Shown: positions 50,171-58,523 of the stretch, piece after piece | Layout: each line of letters begins with the position of its first letter | Position numbering within the stretch: the first letter of the stretch is position 1 | Origin: Chloroflexota bacterium | GTDB lineage: Bacteria; Chloroflexota; Anaerolineae; 4572-78; J111 | NCBI GenBank assembly: GCA_016860845.1 | Contig: BOKF01000003.1 | Span: 248,001-312,000 of the forward strand | DNA length: 64,000 bases | Direction of reading: 5' to 3' | Notes under the pieces: generated by a model | The model's input: the letters and a program-made list of their open reading frames with translations, nothing else | The model's database searches: none | Told to the model about the DNA's origin: nothing | Translations under genes and position numbers: made by a program

Positions 50171-51046
50171 ATGGCTCAAGTGTACCGCCTCCCCGCGCTT
50201 GAAGCGACCCGCCCACGCCCGCCCTCGGTCCGTCACCGCCTGCTGCGCGACCGGTTGACTGCGCTGGGCCTGATCTTTCTGCTCGCCCTCGGTCTGCTGG
50301 CCCTCTTGGCGCCGTTGGTGGCCCGCGCCGATCCTATCGCCATTGACCCGGCCAACAAATACCAGCCACCCAACGCCGATTTTCCATTGGGCGCGGACAA
50401 CCTGGGCCGTTCTATTTGGGCTCGCCTGGTCTACGGCGCGCGCATCACCCTCAGCATGGCCGGCCTGGCGATGGCAGCGATCCTGGCCATTGGGGTGAGC
50501 GTGGGTGTCCTGGCCGGCCTCTCTGGCGGTTGGGTAGACGATCTGTTGATGCGCATCGTAGACATCTTGTTGGCCTTTCCGACTTTGATCCTGGCCCTGG
50601 CCATTGCCGGGATGCTCGGGCCGGGTCTAGGCAACGTGCTGATTGCCCTGGTGGCGGTGGGCTGGGTCAATTACGCCCGTGTCGCCCGCGGGCTAGTCCT
50701 CAGCGTCAAAGAAAAAGACTACGTCGAAGCGGCCCGCGCCCTGGGCGTCACATCGGGTTGGCTGGCGCTGCGCCACGTCCTGCCTAACATCATCTCGCCG
50801 GTGGTGGTGCTGGCCAGCCTGGATATGGGCAACCTGTTGTTGAGCATCTCGGCCTTTTCGTTTCTGGGCTTGGGCGCGCAGGCGCCTACGCCAGAGTGGG
50901 GGCGGATGCTGGATGACGCCCGGCCTTTTATCCAGACTCAGCCGCAGTTAATGATCTACCCTGGCTTGGCCGTGTTTCTGACTGTGCTGGCGTTCAATCT
51001 GGTGGGGGATGGTCTGCGCGACGCCCTCGACCCGCGGTCGGGCTAA
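50171..51046 (+). CDS. Peptide/nickel ABC permease (DppC/NikC type)
   Basis: 291 residues, six membrane helices. Family motifs: FPLGADNLGRSIWARLVYGARITL in the first part and KEKDYVEAARALGVTSGWLALRHVLPNIISPV in the EAA region. One base separates it from the partner permease. The operon ends here without ATPase genes. Confidence 0.93.
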   Translation: MAQVYRLPALEATRPRPPSVRHRLLRDRLTALGLIFLLALGLLALLAPLVARADPIAIDPANKYQPPNADFPLGADNLGRSIWARLVYGARITLSMAGLAMAAILAIGVSVGVLAGLSGGWVDDLLMRIVDILLAFPTLILALAIAGMLGPGLGNVLIALVAVGWVNYARVARGLVLSVKEKDYVEAARALGVTSGWLALRHVLPNIISPVVVLASLDMGNLLLSISAFSFLGLGAQAPTPEWGRMLDDARPFIQTQPQLMIYPGLAVFLTVLAFNLVGDGLRDALDPRSG

Positions 51047-51094
51047 AGCCGACCTGTGCTCCTAAAGCCGAATATCCTCCCTTATCGCCGGCCC

Positions 51095-51151
51095 TTGACA
51101 AGGATGCGATTTTGAATATAATAATAGTACCCCCCCCAGGGGGGTAGGGTA
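51095..51151 (+). promoter_or_regulatory. Promoter with CsoR-type operator
   Basis: TTGACA 51095-51100, 16 bases, TATAAT 51117-51122. Just downstream is a C-tract/G-tract palindrome, TA-C7-A-G6-TA (51128-51145), followed by GGGTATACC, the form of operators bound by CsoR/RcnR-family repressors. A csoR gene lies 1.1 kb downstream in the same direction. Confidence 0.82.
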
Positions 51152-51274
51152 TACCTAATTAACCCCTTCCATCTGGGAGGGAGTTCGAGATTAAAGCGTC
51201 TGACCCTTCGCCGCTCGCAAAACTGGCGGGTGACGAAGGAAAGGTAGCCAGGACTGCCGAGGGAAAAACACTTT

Positions 51275-51850
51275 ATGCCCAAACGTGTGCTCGAACCCAA
51301 CACGACGTTCTATCCGGTCGCCGTGGCGCTGATTACCACCGGCGGTGACATTCCTAATGTGATGACCTGCAACCGGATCGCCTCCTGTTCCGCAGAGCCG
51401 CCGCGCCTGTCGCTCTCGGTGCGGCCGGCGCGCCACTCTCATCAACTCATCAAACAAACCGGCGAATTTGTGGTCAACCTGCCGGCGCCTGAGCAGGCAA
51501 CCTTGACCGACTACGTGGGGGTGGTGACCGGCCGCAAAGAGAACAAGATCGAAATCGCCGGTCTGCGCTTGGCGCCCGCCCTGAAGGTCAAAACGCCGCT
51601 CTTAGCGGACTGCCCGGTCAATATTGAGTGCATCGTCGAACGTGAGATTGAATTGGACTCACACACAATGTTCATCGGCCTGGTGCAGGCCGTGCATGTC
51701 GAGGAGGCGCTGCTAGATGCGAACGGCGATGTAGATTTCGCCCGCGTTCGTGGGCTGGCCTATGACAGCGGTGTGGTGCGCGAACGGCCAACCTACGCTT
51801 TCCGGGTAGACGATTTGCGCCGTGCTGTCCAGCAGCAAAGGGGGTGGTAG
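51275..51850 (+). CDS. Flavin reductase-like FMN-binding protein
   Basis: 191 residues with one flavin reductase-like domain: VLEPNTTFYPVAVALITTGG, MTCNRIASCSAEPPRLSLSV and HSHQLIKQTGEFVVNLPAPEQ. Such proteins bind FMN and reduce flavin or metal/oxygen species. First gene behind the CsoR-type operator, so it is likely copper-induced; its role in copper stress is inferred. ATG 51275 lacks a strong ribosome site (AAAAACACTTT). Confidence 0.88.
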   Translation: MPKRVLEPNTTFYPVAVALITTGGDIPNVMTCNRIASCSAEPPRLSLSVRPARHSHQLIKQTGEFVVNLPAPEQATLTDYVGVVTGRKENKIEIAGLRLAPALKVKTPLLADCPVNIECIVEREIELDSHTMFIGLVQAVHVEEALLDANGDVDFARVRGLAYDSGVVRERPTYAFRVDDLRRAVQQQRGW

Positions 51851-51926
51851 TATCCACGAATGATTCTGTTACCTTGCTCAAGTAAGAAATCGTCAGCATT
51901 TAACTCTAATTCAGGAGGAAAATAAA

Positions 51927-52118
51927 ATGCACGAACATCAGCAACAAGGCACGCTCGGAAGTAACGAGCATATTGATCCGGTGTGCGGAATGACCGTTGT
52001 GGAAAGCCCTACCGCTCTCAAGACAGAGTATCAGGGCAAAACGTATTATTTCTGTGGACCTGGCTGCAAGGCCGCCTTTGAGAAAAATCCCGAAAAGTAT
52101 CTACAGCAGGCTGCTTAG
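51927..52118 (+). CDS. YHS-domain metal-binding protein
   Basis: 63 residues: [42 protein letters not shown]. All YHS cysteines are present, as in the N-terminal metal-binding modules of some Cu/Ag ATPases. ATG 51927 follows CAGGAGGAAAATAAA. It probably delivers or buffers metal in the copper operon. Confidence 0.92.
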   Translation: MHEHQQQGTLGSNEHIDPVCGMTVVESPTALKTEYQGKTYYFCGPGCKAAFEKNPEKYLQQAA

Positions 52119-52220
52119 GGCCAGACCCCGGCGATGGCCCAGCGCGGCGCGCCAGGGGGACGAATGCGCCGCGCCTTTTCAGCTCTCTCTCAGCCGGAAA
52201 TCAGCCAGAGGAGAACAGTT

Positions 52221-52499
52221 ATGGAAGCAAAAAAGAAAGCCGACCTCTTACGTCGCGTAAAAATTGTCAGCGGGCATCTCAAGGGCGTGGAAAAGATGAT
52301 CGAAGAAGATGTTTACTGCGTCAAGATTATCGAGCAAGTTCAGGCCATCCAGGCCGCGCTCAACAAAGTTAATACCCTGATTCTGGACGACCATCTGCAT
52401 CACTGCGTGACCACTGCCGTGCGCGGCGAAGATGCTAACGAACGCGAGCGAGTGCTGTCTGAAATCGCCACTGTGTTCGAGACAGCTTCCAAACTGTGA
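52221..52499 (+). CDS. csoR: CsoR-family copper-sensing repressor
   Basis: 92 residues from ATG 52221. All-helical DUF156 fold: LLRRVKIVSGHLKGVEKMIEE, YCVKIIEQVQAIQAALNKVN. The Cu(I) ligands of CsoR are visible: Cys33, His58 and Cys62 (H-x3-C in DHLHHC). It should release the C/G-tract operator at 51128 on binding copper. It lies between YHS and CopZ-like genes, hence self-regulated. Confidence 0.95.
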   Translation: MEAKKKADLLRRVKIVSGHLKGVEKMIEEDVYCVKIIEQVQAIQAALNKVNTLILDDHLHHCVTTAVRGEDANERERVLSEIATVFETASKL

Positions 52500-52585
52500 C
52501 TGTTGTAACCTCGTCCAAACACAGTTTGGAACGAGAAAATCTCAGCGTTCAAAACAATTCTTCATTCAAACAAGGAGATGATTTT

Positions 52586-52795
52586 ATGACGACCCTTACC
52601 GTGAAAGCGCCCAATATTTCCTGCGGCCACTGCATTCACACCATTCAGAACGAAGTCGGTGAACTGCCGGGCGTGAACAGTGTCCAAGCTAAGGAGGATA
52701 CCAAGTTGGTCACGATTTCCTTCGAGCTGCCGGCAACGCGGGAAGAAATTGAGAAACTGATGGCGGAGATCGGCTATCCGATTGAAGCCGCTTGA
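52586..52795 (+). CDS. CopZ-like heavy-metal-associated (HMA) chaperone
   Basis: 69 residues, one HMA domain: VKAPNISCGHCIHTIQNEVG with the metal site CGHC, then VTISFELPATREEIEKLMAEIGYPI. Copper chaperones of this type hand Cu(I) to CopA. ATG 52586 follows CAAGGAGATGATTTT. The operon order CsoR-CopZ-CopA supports the role. Confidence 0.93.
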   Translation: MTTLTVKAPNISCGHCIHTIQNEVGELPGVNSVQAKEDTKLVTISFELPATREEIEKLMAEIGYPIEAA

Positions 52796-52840
52796 GCTAA
52801 TGGGGAGGCACACCCTGGTAAATTGTGCCGGAGTAGAAAG

Positions 52841-55351
52841 ATGAGCGCCAAACAAGTTACTTTACCCATCACCGGCATGACCTGCGCCAACTGCGCAGCG
52901 ACCATCGAGCGCGGGCTGAAGAAACTGCCCTCAACGCAGAACGCTGCCGTCAACCTGGCCTCCGAGCGGGCCTCGCTGGCATTTGATCCTGAACAATTGA
53001 CGCTGGAGCAGGTCATTGCCCGCATCGAAAAATCTGGCTATGGCGTAGCTATGGCCGAGGTCACGCTGCCCATCCGTCGCCTGAGCGACAATAATGATGC
53101 CCTCCGACTGGAGAAGGTGCTGCGCCAACTGGACGGTGTGGCCGAGGCCAGCGTGAACTATGCCGCCGAAAAAGCCATCGTCAAGTACATTCCCACTGTG
53201 GTCAGCCAGGGCGATCTGCGCCGGGCCATCGGTGCGGCGGGCTTCGAGGCCGTCATCGTCGAGGGCAACGCCGAAGATGCCGAGCGCCTGGCCCGCGAAA
53301 AAGAAATCGCCCACCAGAAGCACTTGCTCGTGGTGGGCCTGATCCTCACCGTACCGCTGTTTGCGTTGGCGATGGCCCGTGATTTTGGCCTGCTCAACCC
53401 CTTCTTCGGGGGCATGAGGCCGGGCATGATGATGGAGGGATACGGCCTGGTCGCACCCTGGTTCAACTGGCTATTGTTCGCTCTGGCTACGCCGGTCCAG
53501 TTTTATGTCGGCTGGCAGTACTACGTCGGCGGCTACAAGTCGCTGCGTAACGGCTCGGCCAATATGGATGTACTGATTGCCATGGGTACGTCGGCCGCGT
53601 ACTTCTACAGTATTGCCGTTATTCTGGCCCAGCTCTTCAACCTCAACGGCATCGGTGACCATGTCTACTTCGAGACGGCGGCGGTCATCATTGTCTTGAT
53701 TGTGCTGGGCAAGTTCCTGGAAGCGCGGGCCAAAGGTCAGACCTCCGAAGCCATCAAAAAATTGATGGGGCTGCGGGCCAAAACTGCCCGCGTCATCCGT
53801 GATGGCGCGGAGGCCGATATTCCGATTGATGACGTGCGCGTCGGCGACCTCGTCCTCGTCCGCCCCGGCGAGAAAATCCCGGTGGACGGCGTGGTTGTTG
53901 AGGGCAAGTCCACCGTAGACGAGTCAATGTTGACCGGCGAATCCATGCCGGTGGAGAAGTCGCCCGGCGCGGCCGTTATCGGCGCGACCCTTAACAAGCA
54001 AGGGCTGCTCAAGTTTGAAGCGACCAAAGTGGGCAAGGAAACGGCGCTGGCGCAGATTATCAGACTGGTCGAAGAAGCACAGGGCAGCAAAGCGCCCATC
54101 CAGAAGTTAGCCGACACTGTCTCGTCCATCTTTGTCCCGGTAGTGATTACGATCGCCCTGCTGACCTTCCTCGGCTGGTACTTCATCGGCGGGGTGGGCT
54201 TCACTTTTGCCCTCATCAACATGGTCGCGGTGCTGGTCATTGCCTGCCCATGCGCGCTGGGGCTGGCCACGCCGACGGCTATCATGGTCGGCACGGGTAA
54301 GGGCGCCGAGCGCGGCCTGCTGTTCAAATCGTCTGAGGCGCTAGAGCGGGCGGGCAAAATTGGCACGGTCGTGCTGGATAAAACCGGCACAATCACCCAA
54401 GGCCGCCCCACCGTAACCGACATCGTAATTTCGGATTTCGGATTTCGGACTGCGGATTTATCTTCCCAATCCGCAATCCACGATCCGCAATCCGCAATCC
54501 TCTGGTTGGCCGCTTCCGCCGAGAAGGGCAGCGAGCATCCCCTGGCTGAGGCCATCGTGGCTGCCGCCACCGAGCGCGGTCTGGCTTTCGGGGAGTTGGC
54601 CGGCTTTCAGGCCATCGCCGGGCAGGGCATCGCCGCTCAGGTAGACAACCGCGAGGTACTGGTCGGTAATCTGCGGCTAATGGAAGCGCGGGGGCTGGCC
54701 CTCAATGGTCTTGAAAAAGAAGTCTCTCGCCTGCAAGGCGAGGCGAAGACGGCCATGCTAACTGCCGTAGATGGTCAGGTAGCCGGCATCGTCGCCGTAG
54801 CCGACTCGATCAAAGATGGCTCGGTCGAGGCTATTGCCGAACTGCACCAGATGGGGCTAGAAGTGATTATGCTGACCGGCGACAACCAAAAAACAGCCGA
54901 GGCTATCGGCCGAGCGGTTGGAGCGGATCGAGTCATTGCCGAAGTATTACCGGGCGATAAAGCCGCTGTCGTCAAGCAATTGCAGGAAGAGGGCAAGATT
55001 GTGGCGATGGTCGGCGATGGGATTAACGACGCGCCTGCTTTAGCCCAGGCCGACGTGGGCATCGCCATCGGCACGGGCACAGATGTGGCCATGGCCGCTG
55101 CGCCGGTGACGCTGATGAGCGGCGACTTGCGGGGCGTGCCGCGGGCCATCGCCCTGTCGCGCCGTACCATGCGGACGATCAAACAAAATCTGTTCTGGGC
55201 TTTCTTCTACAACGTCATCCTGATCCCGGTGGCGGCGCTGGGCTGGTTAGTGCCCATCCTGGCCGCAGCGGCGATGGCTTTCAGTTCCATCTTCGTGGTC
55301 ACAAACAGCCTGCGGCTGCGGGGCTACCGGATTGACCCAGCCCAGTCATAA
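52841..55351 (+). CDS. copA: Copper-translocating P1B-type ATPase
   Basis: 836 residues from ATG 52841. First HMA domain with TGMTCANC (C15, C18); a second HMA-like domain (about 76-145) has lost its CxxC (RLSDNND). Eight membrane helices with the CPC motif (C469-P470-C471 in [11 protein letters not shown]), phosphorylation Asp513 in DKTGTITQG, the HP motif SEHPLAEA, and the ATP hinge GDGINDAP. A heptamer palindrome (54427-54500) encodes an extra stretch of about 24 residues ([20 protein letters not shown]) after the phosphorylation site, without breaking the frame. It exports Cu(I). Confidence 0.96.
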   Translation: MSAKQVTLPITGMTCANCAATIERGLKKLPSTQNAAVNLASERASLAFDPEQLTLEQVIARIEKSGYGVAMAEVTLPIRRLSDNNDALRLEKVLRQLDGVAEASVNYAAEKAIVKYIPTVVSQGDLRRAIGAAGFEAVIVEGNAEDAERLAREKEIAHQKHLLVVGLILTVPLFALAMARDFGLLNPFFGGMRPGMMMEGYGLVAPWFNWLLFALATPVQFYVGWQYYVGGYKSLRNGSANMDVLIAMGTSAAYFYSIAVILAQLFNLNGIGDHVYFETAAVIIVLIVLGKFLEARAKGQTSEAIKKLMGLRAKTARVIRDGAEADIPIDDVRVGDLVLVRPGEKIPVDGVVVEGKSTVDESMLTGESMPVEKSPGAAVIGATLNKQGLLKFEATKVGKETALAQIIRLVEEAQGSKAPIQKLADTVSSIFVPVVITIALLTFLGWYFIGGVGFTFALINMVAVLVIACPCALGLATPTAIMVGTGKGAERGLLFKSSEALERAGKIGTVVLDKTGTITQGRPTVTDIVISDFGFRTADLSSQSAIHDPQSAILWLAASAEKGSEHPLAEAIVAAATERGLAFGELAGFQAIAGQGIAAQVDNREVLVGNLRLMEARGLALNGLEKEVSRLQGEAKTAMLTAVDGQVAGIVAVADSIKDGSVEAIAELHQMGLEVIMLTGDNQKTAEAIGRAVGADRVIAEVLPGDKAAVVKQLQEEGKIVAMVGDGINDAPALAQADVGIAIGTGTDVAMAAAPVTLMSGDLRGVPRAIALSRRTMRTIKQNLFWAFFYNVILIPVAALGWLVPILAAAAMAFSSIFVVTNSLRLRGYRIDPAQS
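54427..54500. repeat. In-frame palindrome of heptamers inside copA
   Basis: Left arm units GATTTCG/GATTTCG/GACTGCG (54427-54460), right arm AATCCGC/AATCCAC/GATCCGC/AATCCGC (54468-54500), inverted to each other. It translates through without a stop as an insertion in the nucleotide-binding part of CopA. Confidence 0.8.
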
Positions 55352-55489
55352 GCAACTCGCATCACGCGAACGGAAAGGCAAGACGACAGCTACGCTGGTG
55401 CTGGCACTTGGCCTGAGCCAACGTGGCTGTGTGCCTGTTTTTAGCCACTCCACCCCCACGATCAACACAACCTCCTCATTATAGCAAAT

Positions 55490-55517
55490 TTGCTTTTTAT
55501 CTTACGTTGCGTAAGAT
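55490..55517 (+). promoter_or_regulatory. Promoter with perfect BlaI-type operator (upstream copy)
   Basis: TTGCTT 55490-55495, 16 bases, TAAGAT 55512-55517; ATCTTACG-TTG-CGTAAGAT (55499-55517) covers the -10. About 120 bases from here on match the promoter-leader of the SCO1 gene at 57540. Confidence 0.75.
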
Positions 55518-55603
55518 AGAATGGTCTCATTGTCAGATTTGGTTTAACCGGAGTCCATCAATGGACGTCTCGACGAAATTATCGAGGATAGCGAAAACGT
55601 CTC

Positions 55604-55864
55604 ATGAACCAGCCGGCCGCGGCCTTAGCCGCCCTGTCGGCTGAGCAGCAGATGGCCTTGCGGGGGCATCTGGACGCCGCGCGGGCGGTGCTGTTTACGA
55701 AAGGACGAGCTCCTTTCCGCTTGGCGGGGTTGCCGATGTATGAGGCGTTGGCTCAAATTACCGGCTCGCTGGCGCGCACCCGGATCAAGCAGGCTCAGCC
55801 CTGGTTGAGCCGATTGTTGACAACCAGAGTTAAACTGACCACCGGCAAAGCCGGTGGCTTATGA
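55604..55864 (+). pseudogene. Short frame behind the duplicated leader, cut by the IS element
   Basis: 86 codons starting MNQPAAALAALSAEQQMAL. It begins where the SCO1 gene begins in the downstream copy of the leader, with the same GAGGATAGCGAAA context, but encodes something unrelated. Its last codons (from about 55835) fall into the hairpin-rich end of the IS200-like element, so the original gene is truncated. No family recognised. Confidence 0.4.
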
Positions 55865-56495
55865 TGTGAACCGCTCAAAGCGGTTTTTCGGTTAAACTTT
55901 ATGAGCCGCCTGAAGGCGGCCTTCCCTGGTCAAACCTTTAGCCGCCTGAAGGCGGCACTTTCTGGTCAAACATATTCAGTTGTTCCAGGCGTTGATCTTC
56001 CTTTTCCTGTTGTTGGATGTACGCTCGGATCACTTCTTCATCCCGGCCTACGGTCGAAACATAGTAGCCCCGTGCCCAGAAATGTTCGCCCGTGAAATTC
56101 CGTTGCCGTCCGCCATACGTCCGCGCTATCCAGATCGCACTTTTCCCTTTGATGTAACCGACTACTTGGGCAACCGAATGTTTCGGTGGAATTGAGATCA
56201 ACATATGCACGTGATCTGGCAGCAGATGGCCTTCGATGATCTCACTCTCTTTCTGCCGGGCCAGTTCGCGCAACACCTGGCCTAACTCTTTGCGCAATTC
56301 GCCAAACAGCTTTTGGCGCCGGTACTTGGGAATCCAAACGATATGATACTTGCATTCCCATTTGCTATGACTTAAACTTTGTTCGGGGATCACTCCCTGC
56401 CTCCTGATCTATGAGCTTTGAGCGGTTCATAGTCAGGAGGCTCCTCCATATTCCCGGATCTGTCAAACTGTGGCTGTCTCCCCGGCATAGCCGGG
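55838..56495. mobile_element. IS200/IS605-type element (approximate limits)
   Basis: A single Y1 transposase gene surrounded by hairpins: CCACCGGC/GCCGGTGG near 55840, two GCCGCCTGAAGGCGGC hairpins (about 55905 and 55942), an imperfect hairpin 56400-56440 (arms CCTCCTGA/TCAGGAGG) before the transposase start, and CCCCGGC/GCCGGGG near 56477. IS200-type elements have subterminal hairpins and no inverted ends. The exact ends cannot be fixed by eye. No TnpB gene. Confidence 0.75.
55938..56393 (-). CDS. tnpA: IS200/IS605 family transposase TnpA (Y1 HUH)
   Basis: 151 residues, complete. HUH motif in LLPDHVHMLISIP, catalytic Tyr in HFWARGYYVSTVG, and the typical start YHIVWIPKYRRQKLFG. This single-strand transposase moves the element by cutting at hairpin ends. 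The C-terminal tail QQKEKEDQ-like helix is of normal length. The hairpin just upstream of the start could limit its expression. Confidence 0.93.
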   Translation of the reverse strand: MIPEQSLSHSKWECKYHIVWIPKYRRQKLFGELRKELGQVLRELARQKESEIIEGHLLPDHVHMLISIPPKHSVAQVVGYIKGKSAIWIARTYGGRQRNFTGEHFWARGYYVSTVGRDEEVIRAYIQQQEKEDQRLEQLNMFDQKVPPSGG

Positions 56496-56536
56496 GGTTT
56501 ACCTATTTAAATTATCCTTGCCGAGGATAGCCGACC

Positions 56537-56902
56537 ATGAGTAAGATCCTGGTGATTGAAGACAACCAACAGAATGCGCTATTGATACGGCGTATTCTAG
56601 AAGCTCACCACCACGAGGTGGTTCACGTGAGCGATGGCGAAACAGGACTAAAAACAGCCGTTGAGGCAGGCCCTGAGATCATCTTGGTTGATTTGGGCTT
56701 ACCAGATATTGACGGCCAAATGCTCGTCTTCCTTTTGAAACGTGTACCCGAATTACAAAATGTTCCGGTGGTGGCAGTAACGGCTTGGCCTGAAGATACA
56801 GCCAGAGAAATGGCCTTGGCCTATGGCTGTGATGGGTTCATTTCCAAGCCAATCAATATCCGCACCTTCCCTGAGCAGATCGCCATTTTTCTGGCTAAAT
56901 GA
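56537..56902 (+). CDS. Single-domain response regulator
   Basis: 121 residues, receiver domain only: acid pair Glu8-Asp9, phospho-acceptor Asp52 (ILVDLGLPDIDG), Thr82, Lys104 (ISKPINIRTF). No output domain, so it may relay phosphate or control a partner protein. The leader GAGGATAGCCGACC before ATG resembles the leaders at 55590 and 57640. The gene lies between the IS element and gene remnants. Confidence 0.92.
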   Translation: MSKILVIEDNQQNALLIRRILEAHHHEVVHVSDGETGLKTAVEAGPEIILVDLGLPDIDGQMLVFLLKRVPELQNVPVVAVTAWPEDTAREMALAYGCDGFISKPINIRTFPEQIAIFLAK

Positions 56903-56916
56903 CCTGCCCGGGTTGA

Positions 56917-57309
56917 TTACCTGGTGCCAAGGTCCATGAACGCCGCTCTCTGCGCGAGTATGTGCAAGTCTATAACATTGATATGGATTGTTCTGTGGTG
57001 GCGGTAGATGGTAATGAGATTTTAGGTTTGGCCATGCTGGGGTTAGAGAAAAACGAGCCTGGATTACTCGCCTGGGTGTTATTCGGGGCAAGCGTCGCCA
57101 GGGAACCAACTCTCGTTTGGTAACGCATCTTTTCAAACAGGCTTGCCATAAATTTGCGTCGTCCCCCTGGCCCATCAAAGCTCGACTTATCCCCAATGGA
57201 AATAATGGAAGTCAAAATGTTGGGGTACCGGGAAGCGGTTCACCTTTTAGAAATTCGTACTTCTGTGCCCTCCTCGATTGACGAAAAAGAGTCCTTACTC
57301 GCGGTATAG
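56917..57309 (+). pseudogene. GNAT acetyltransferase remnant with frameshifts
   Basis: From 56917 one frame reads LPGAKVHERRSLREYVQVYN and VVAVDGNEILGLAMLGLEKN, then a shift near 57060 gives WITRLGVIRGKRRQGTNSRL, the acetyl-CoA loop of GNAT enzymes (LGV-x5-RRQG), and a further shift near 57205 gives EVKMLGYREAVHLL to TAG 57307-57309. At least two frameshifts and no start: a decayed N-acetyltransferase. Confidence 0.75.
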
Positions 57310-57433
57310 TGCCTTTTTCGAGACCGATCTCGACACTATCCTTTCCTCTCTAAATCCCGATGTCACTGTTGTCTGCGGGGTCAATACCCACGCGTGTGTA
57401 CGCACCACGGTCATTATCTCTGACGGCTTCTAA
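57308..57433 (+). pseudogene. Isochorismatase-family fragment
   Basis: The frame reads SAFFETDLDTILSSLNPDVT followed by VVCGVNTHACVRTTVIISDGF and a stop. CGVNTHACVRTT holds the catalytic Cys region of isochorismatase-like amidohydrolases. Only about 41 residues remain, so it is a remnant. Confidence 0.7.
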
Positions 57434-57539
57434 GTACAATTGCATAAATCTTTAGGGGGGTCTTCTCTCTATGCACCCCCAAGAACTTTTGCGTTTGTAC
57501 TTAGAGGGTTTCCTGGAAGATTGCTGCGGGATAACAAAT

Positions 57540-57568
57540 TTGCCTTTTTATCTTACGTCGCGTAAGAT
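57540..57568 (+). promoter_or_regulatory. Promoter with perfect BlaI-type operator, SCO1 gene
   Basis: TTGCCT 57540-57545, 17 bases, TAAGAT 57563-57568. ATCTTACG-TCG-CGTAAGAT (57550-57568) covers the -10. The leader to 57653 repeats that at 55490-55603. Confidence 0.78.
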
Positions 57569-57653
57569 AGTATTGTCTCAACGTCAAATTTGGTTCAACC
57601 TGAGTCCATCAATGGGAATCCCGGCCAATCATCGAGGATAGCGAAAGTATCCT

Positions 57654-58523
57654 ATGTCTTTATATCGCTCGTCATGTCGTCATTTCTGCGCCTGGCTGCT
57701 CTTATGCCTCTCGTTCTTCGCGCTGGTTGCAGCTAGCCCAGCCCAGGCGCATGACCCTTCAGCCGACCCGTTGAGCGAGGTCAACTTTGAGCAAAAACTG
57801 AACGAGCAAGTTCCGCTCGACCTCGCCTTCCGCGACGAAGCCGGCCAAACCGTTCAACTCGGCGATTACTTTAGCGAAAAGCCAGTCATCCTGGTCTTCG
57901 CTTACTATGGGTGCAAGACCCTTTGCAGCGTGGTGCTTGAGGAGTTGGTGGAAAGCCTGCGGGCACTCAAGTTCGACGTCGGCAACCAATTCGGGGTCGT
58001 CACGGTCAGCCTTGATCCACGCGACACCTCCACGCTGGCCGCAGAAAAGAAGGCCATCCAGCTTGAGCACTACGGGCGTTCCGGCGCAGCCGCTGGCTGG
58101 CGCTTCCTCACCGGCGAACACGCCGCCATTGACCAACTGGCCGGGGCCATTGGCTTCCGTTACGCCTATGATGCTCAACTCGATCAGTATGCCCACCCTG
58201 CCGGCATTGTGGTCTTGACGCCTGAGGGTAAGATTTCGCGCTATTTCTTTGGCCTGGAGTATTCGCCCACCGACCTGCGCCTGGGCTTGGTGGAAGCCTC
58301 GGCCAACAAGATTGGCTCGTTCGTTGATCAAGTCCTGCTGCGCTGTTTCCAGTACGACCCAGTTGCAGGTAGGTACACCCCCATCGTCATGAATATCGTG
58401 CGCTTGGTCGGCCTGACGACAGCCCTAACCCTGGGTACTTCTATCTTGGTGATGCTGCGCTGGGAGCGCCGTCGTAAAAAACCACAGCTTGACCATACCA
58501 TAAAACAGGGGAGACCCACTTGA
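57654..58523 (+). CDS. SCO1/SenC-family copper-binding thioredoxin-like protein
   Basis: 289 residues. Signal peptide about 1-32. SCO motif: YYGCKTLC with Cys87 and Cys91, and the third copper ligand His181 in YAHPAGIVV. A C-terminal membrane helix (about 246-268) tethers it. SCO proteins deliver copper to the CuA centre of cytochrome oxidase or act as thiol reductases. It heads an operon with the M28 peptidase and has a regulon-type promoter. Confidence 0.92.
   Translation: MSLYRSSCRHFCAWLLLCLSFFALVAASPAQAHDPSADPLSEVNFEQKLNEQVPLDLAFRDEAGQTVQLGDYFSEKPVILVFAYYGCKTLCSVVLEELVESLRALKFDVGNQFGVVTVSLDPRDTSTLAAEKKAIQLEHYGRSGAAAGWRFLTGEHAAIDQLAGAIGFRYAYDAQLDQYAHPAGIVVLTPEGKISRYFFGLEYSPTDLRLGLVEASANKIGSFVDQVLLRCFQYDPVAGRYTPIVMNIVRLVGLTTALTLGTSILVMLRWERRRKKPQLDHTIKQGRPT

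Noticed and set aside
53737..54570. Antisense 277-residue Ser/Thr-rich frame
   Set aside because: Shadow of copA.
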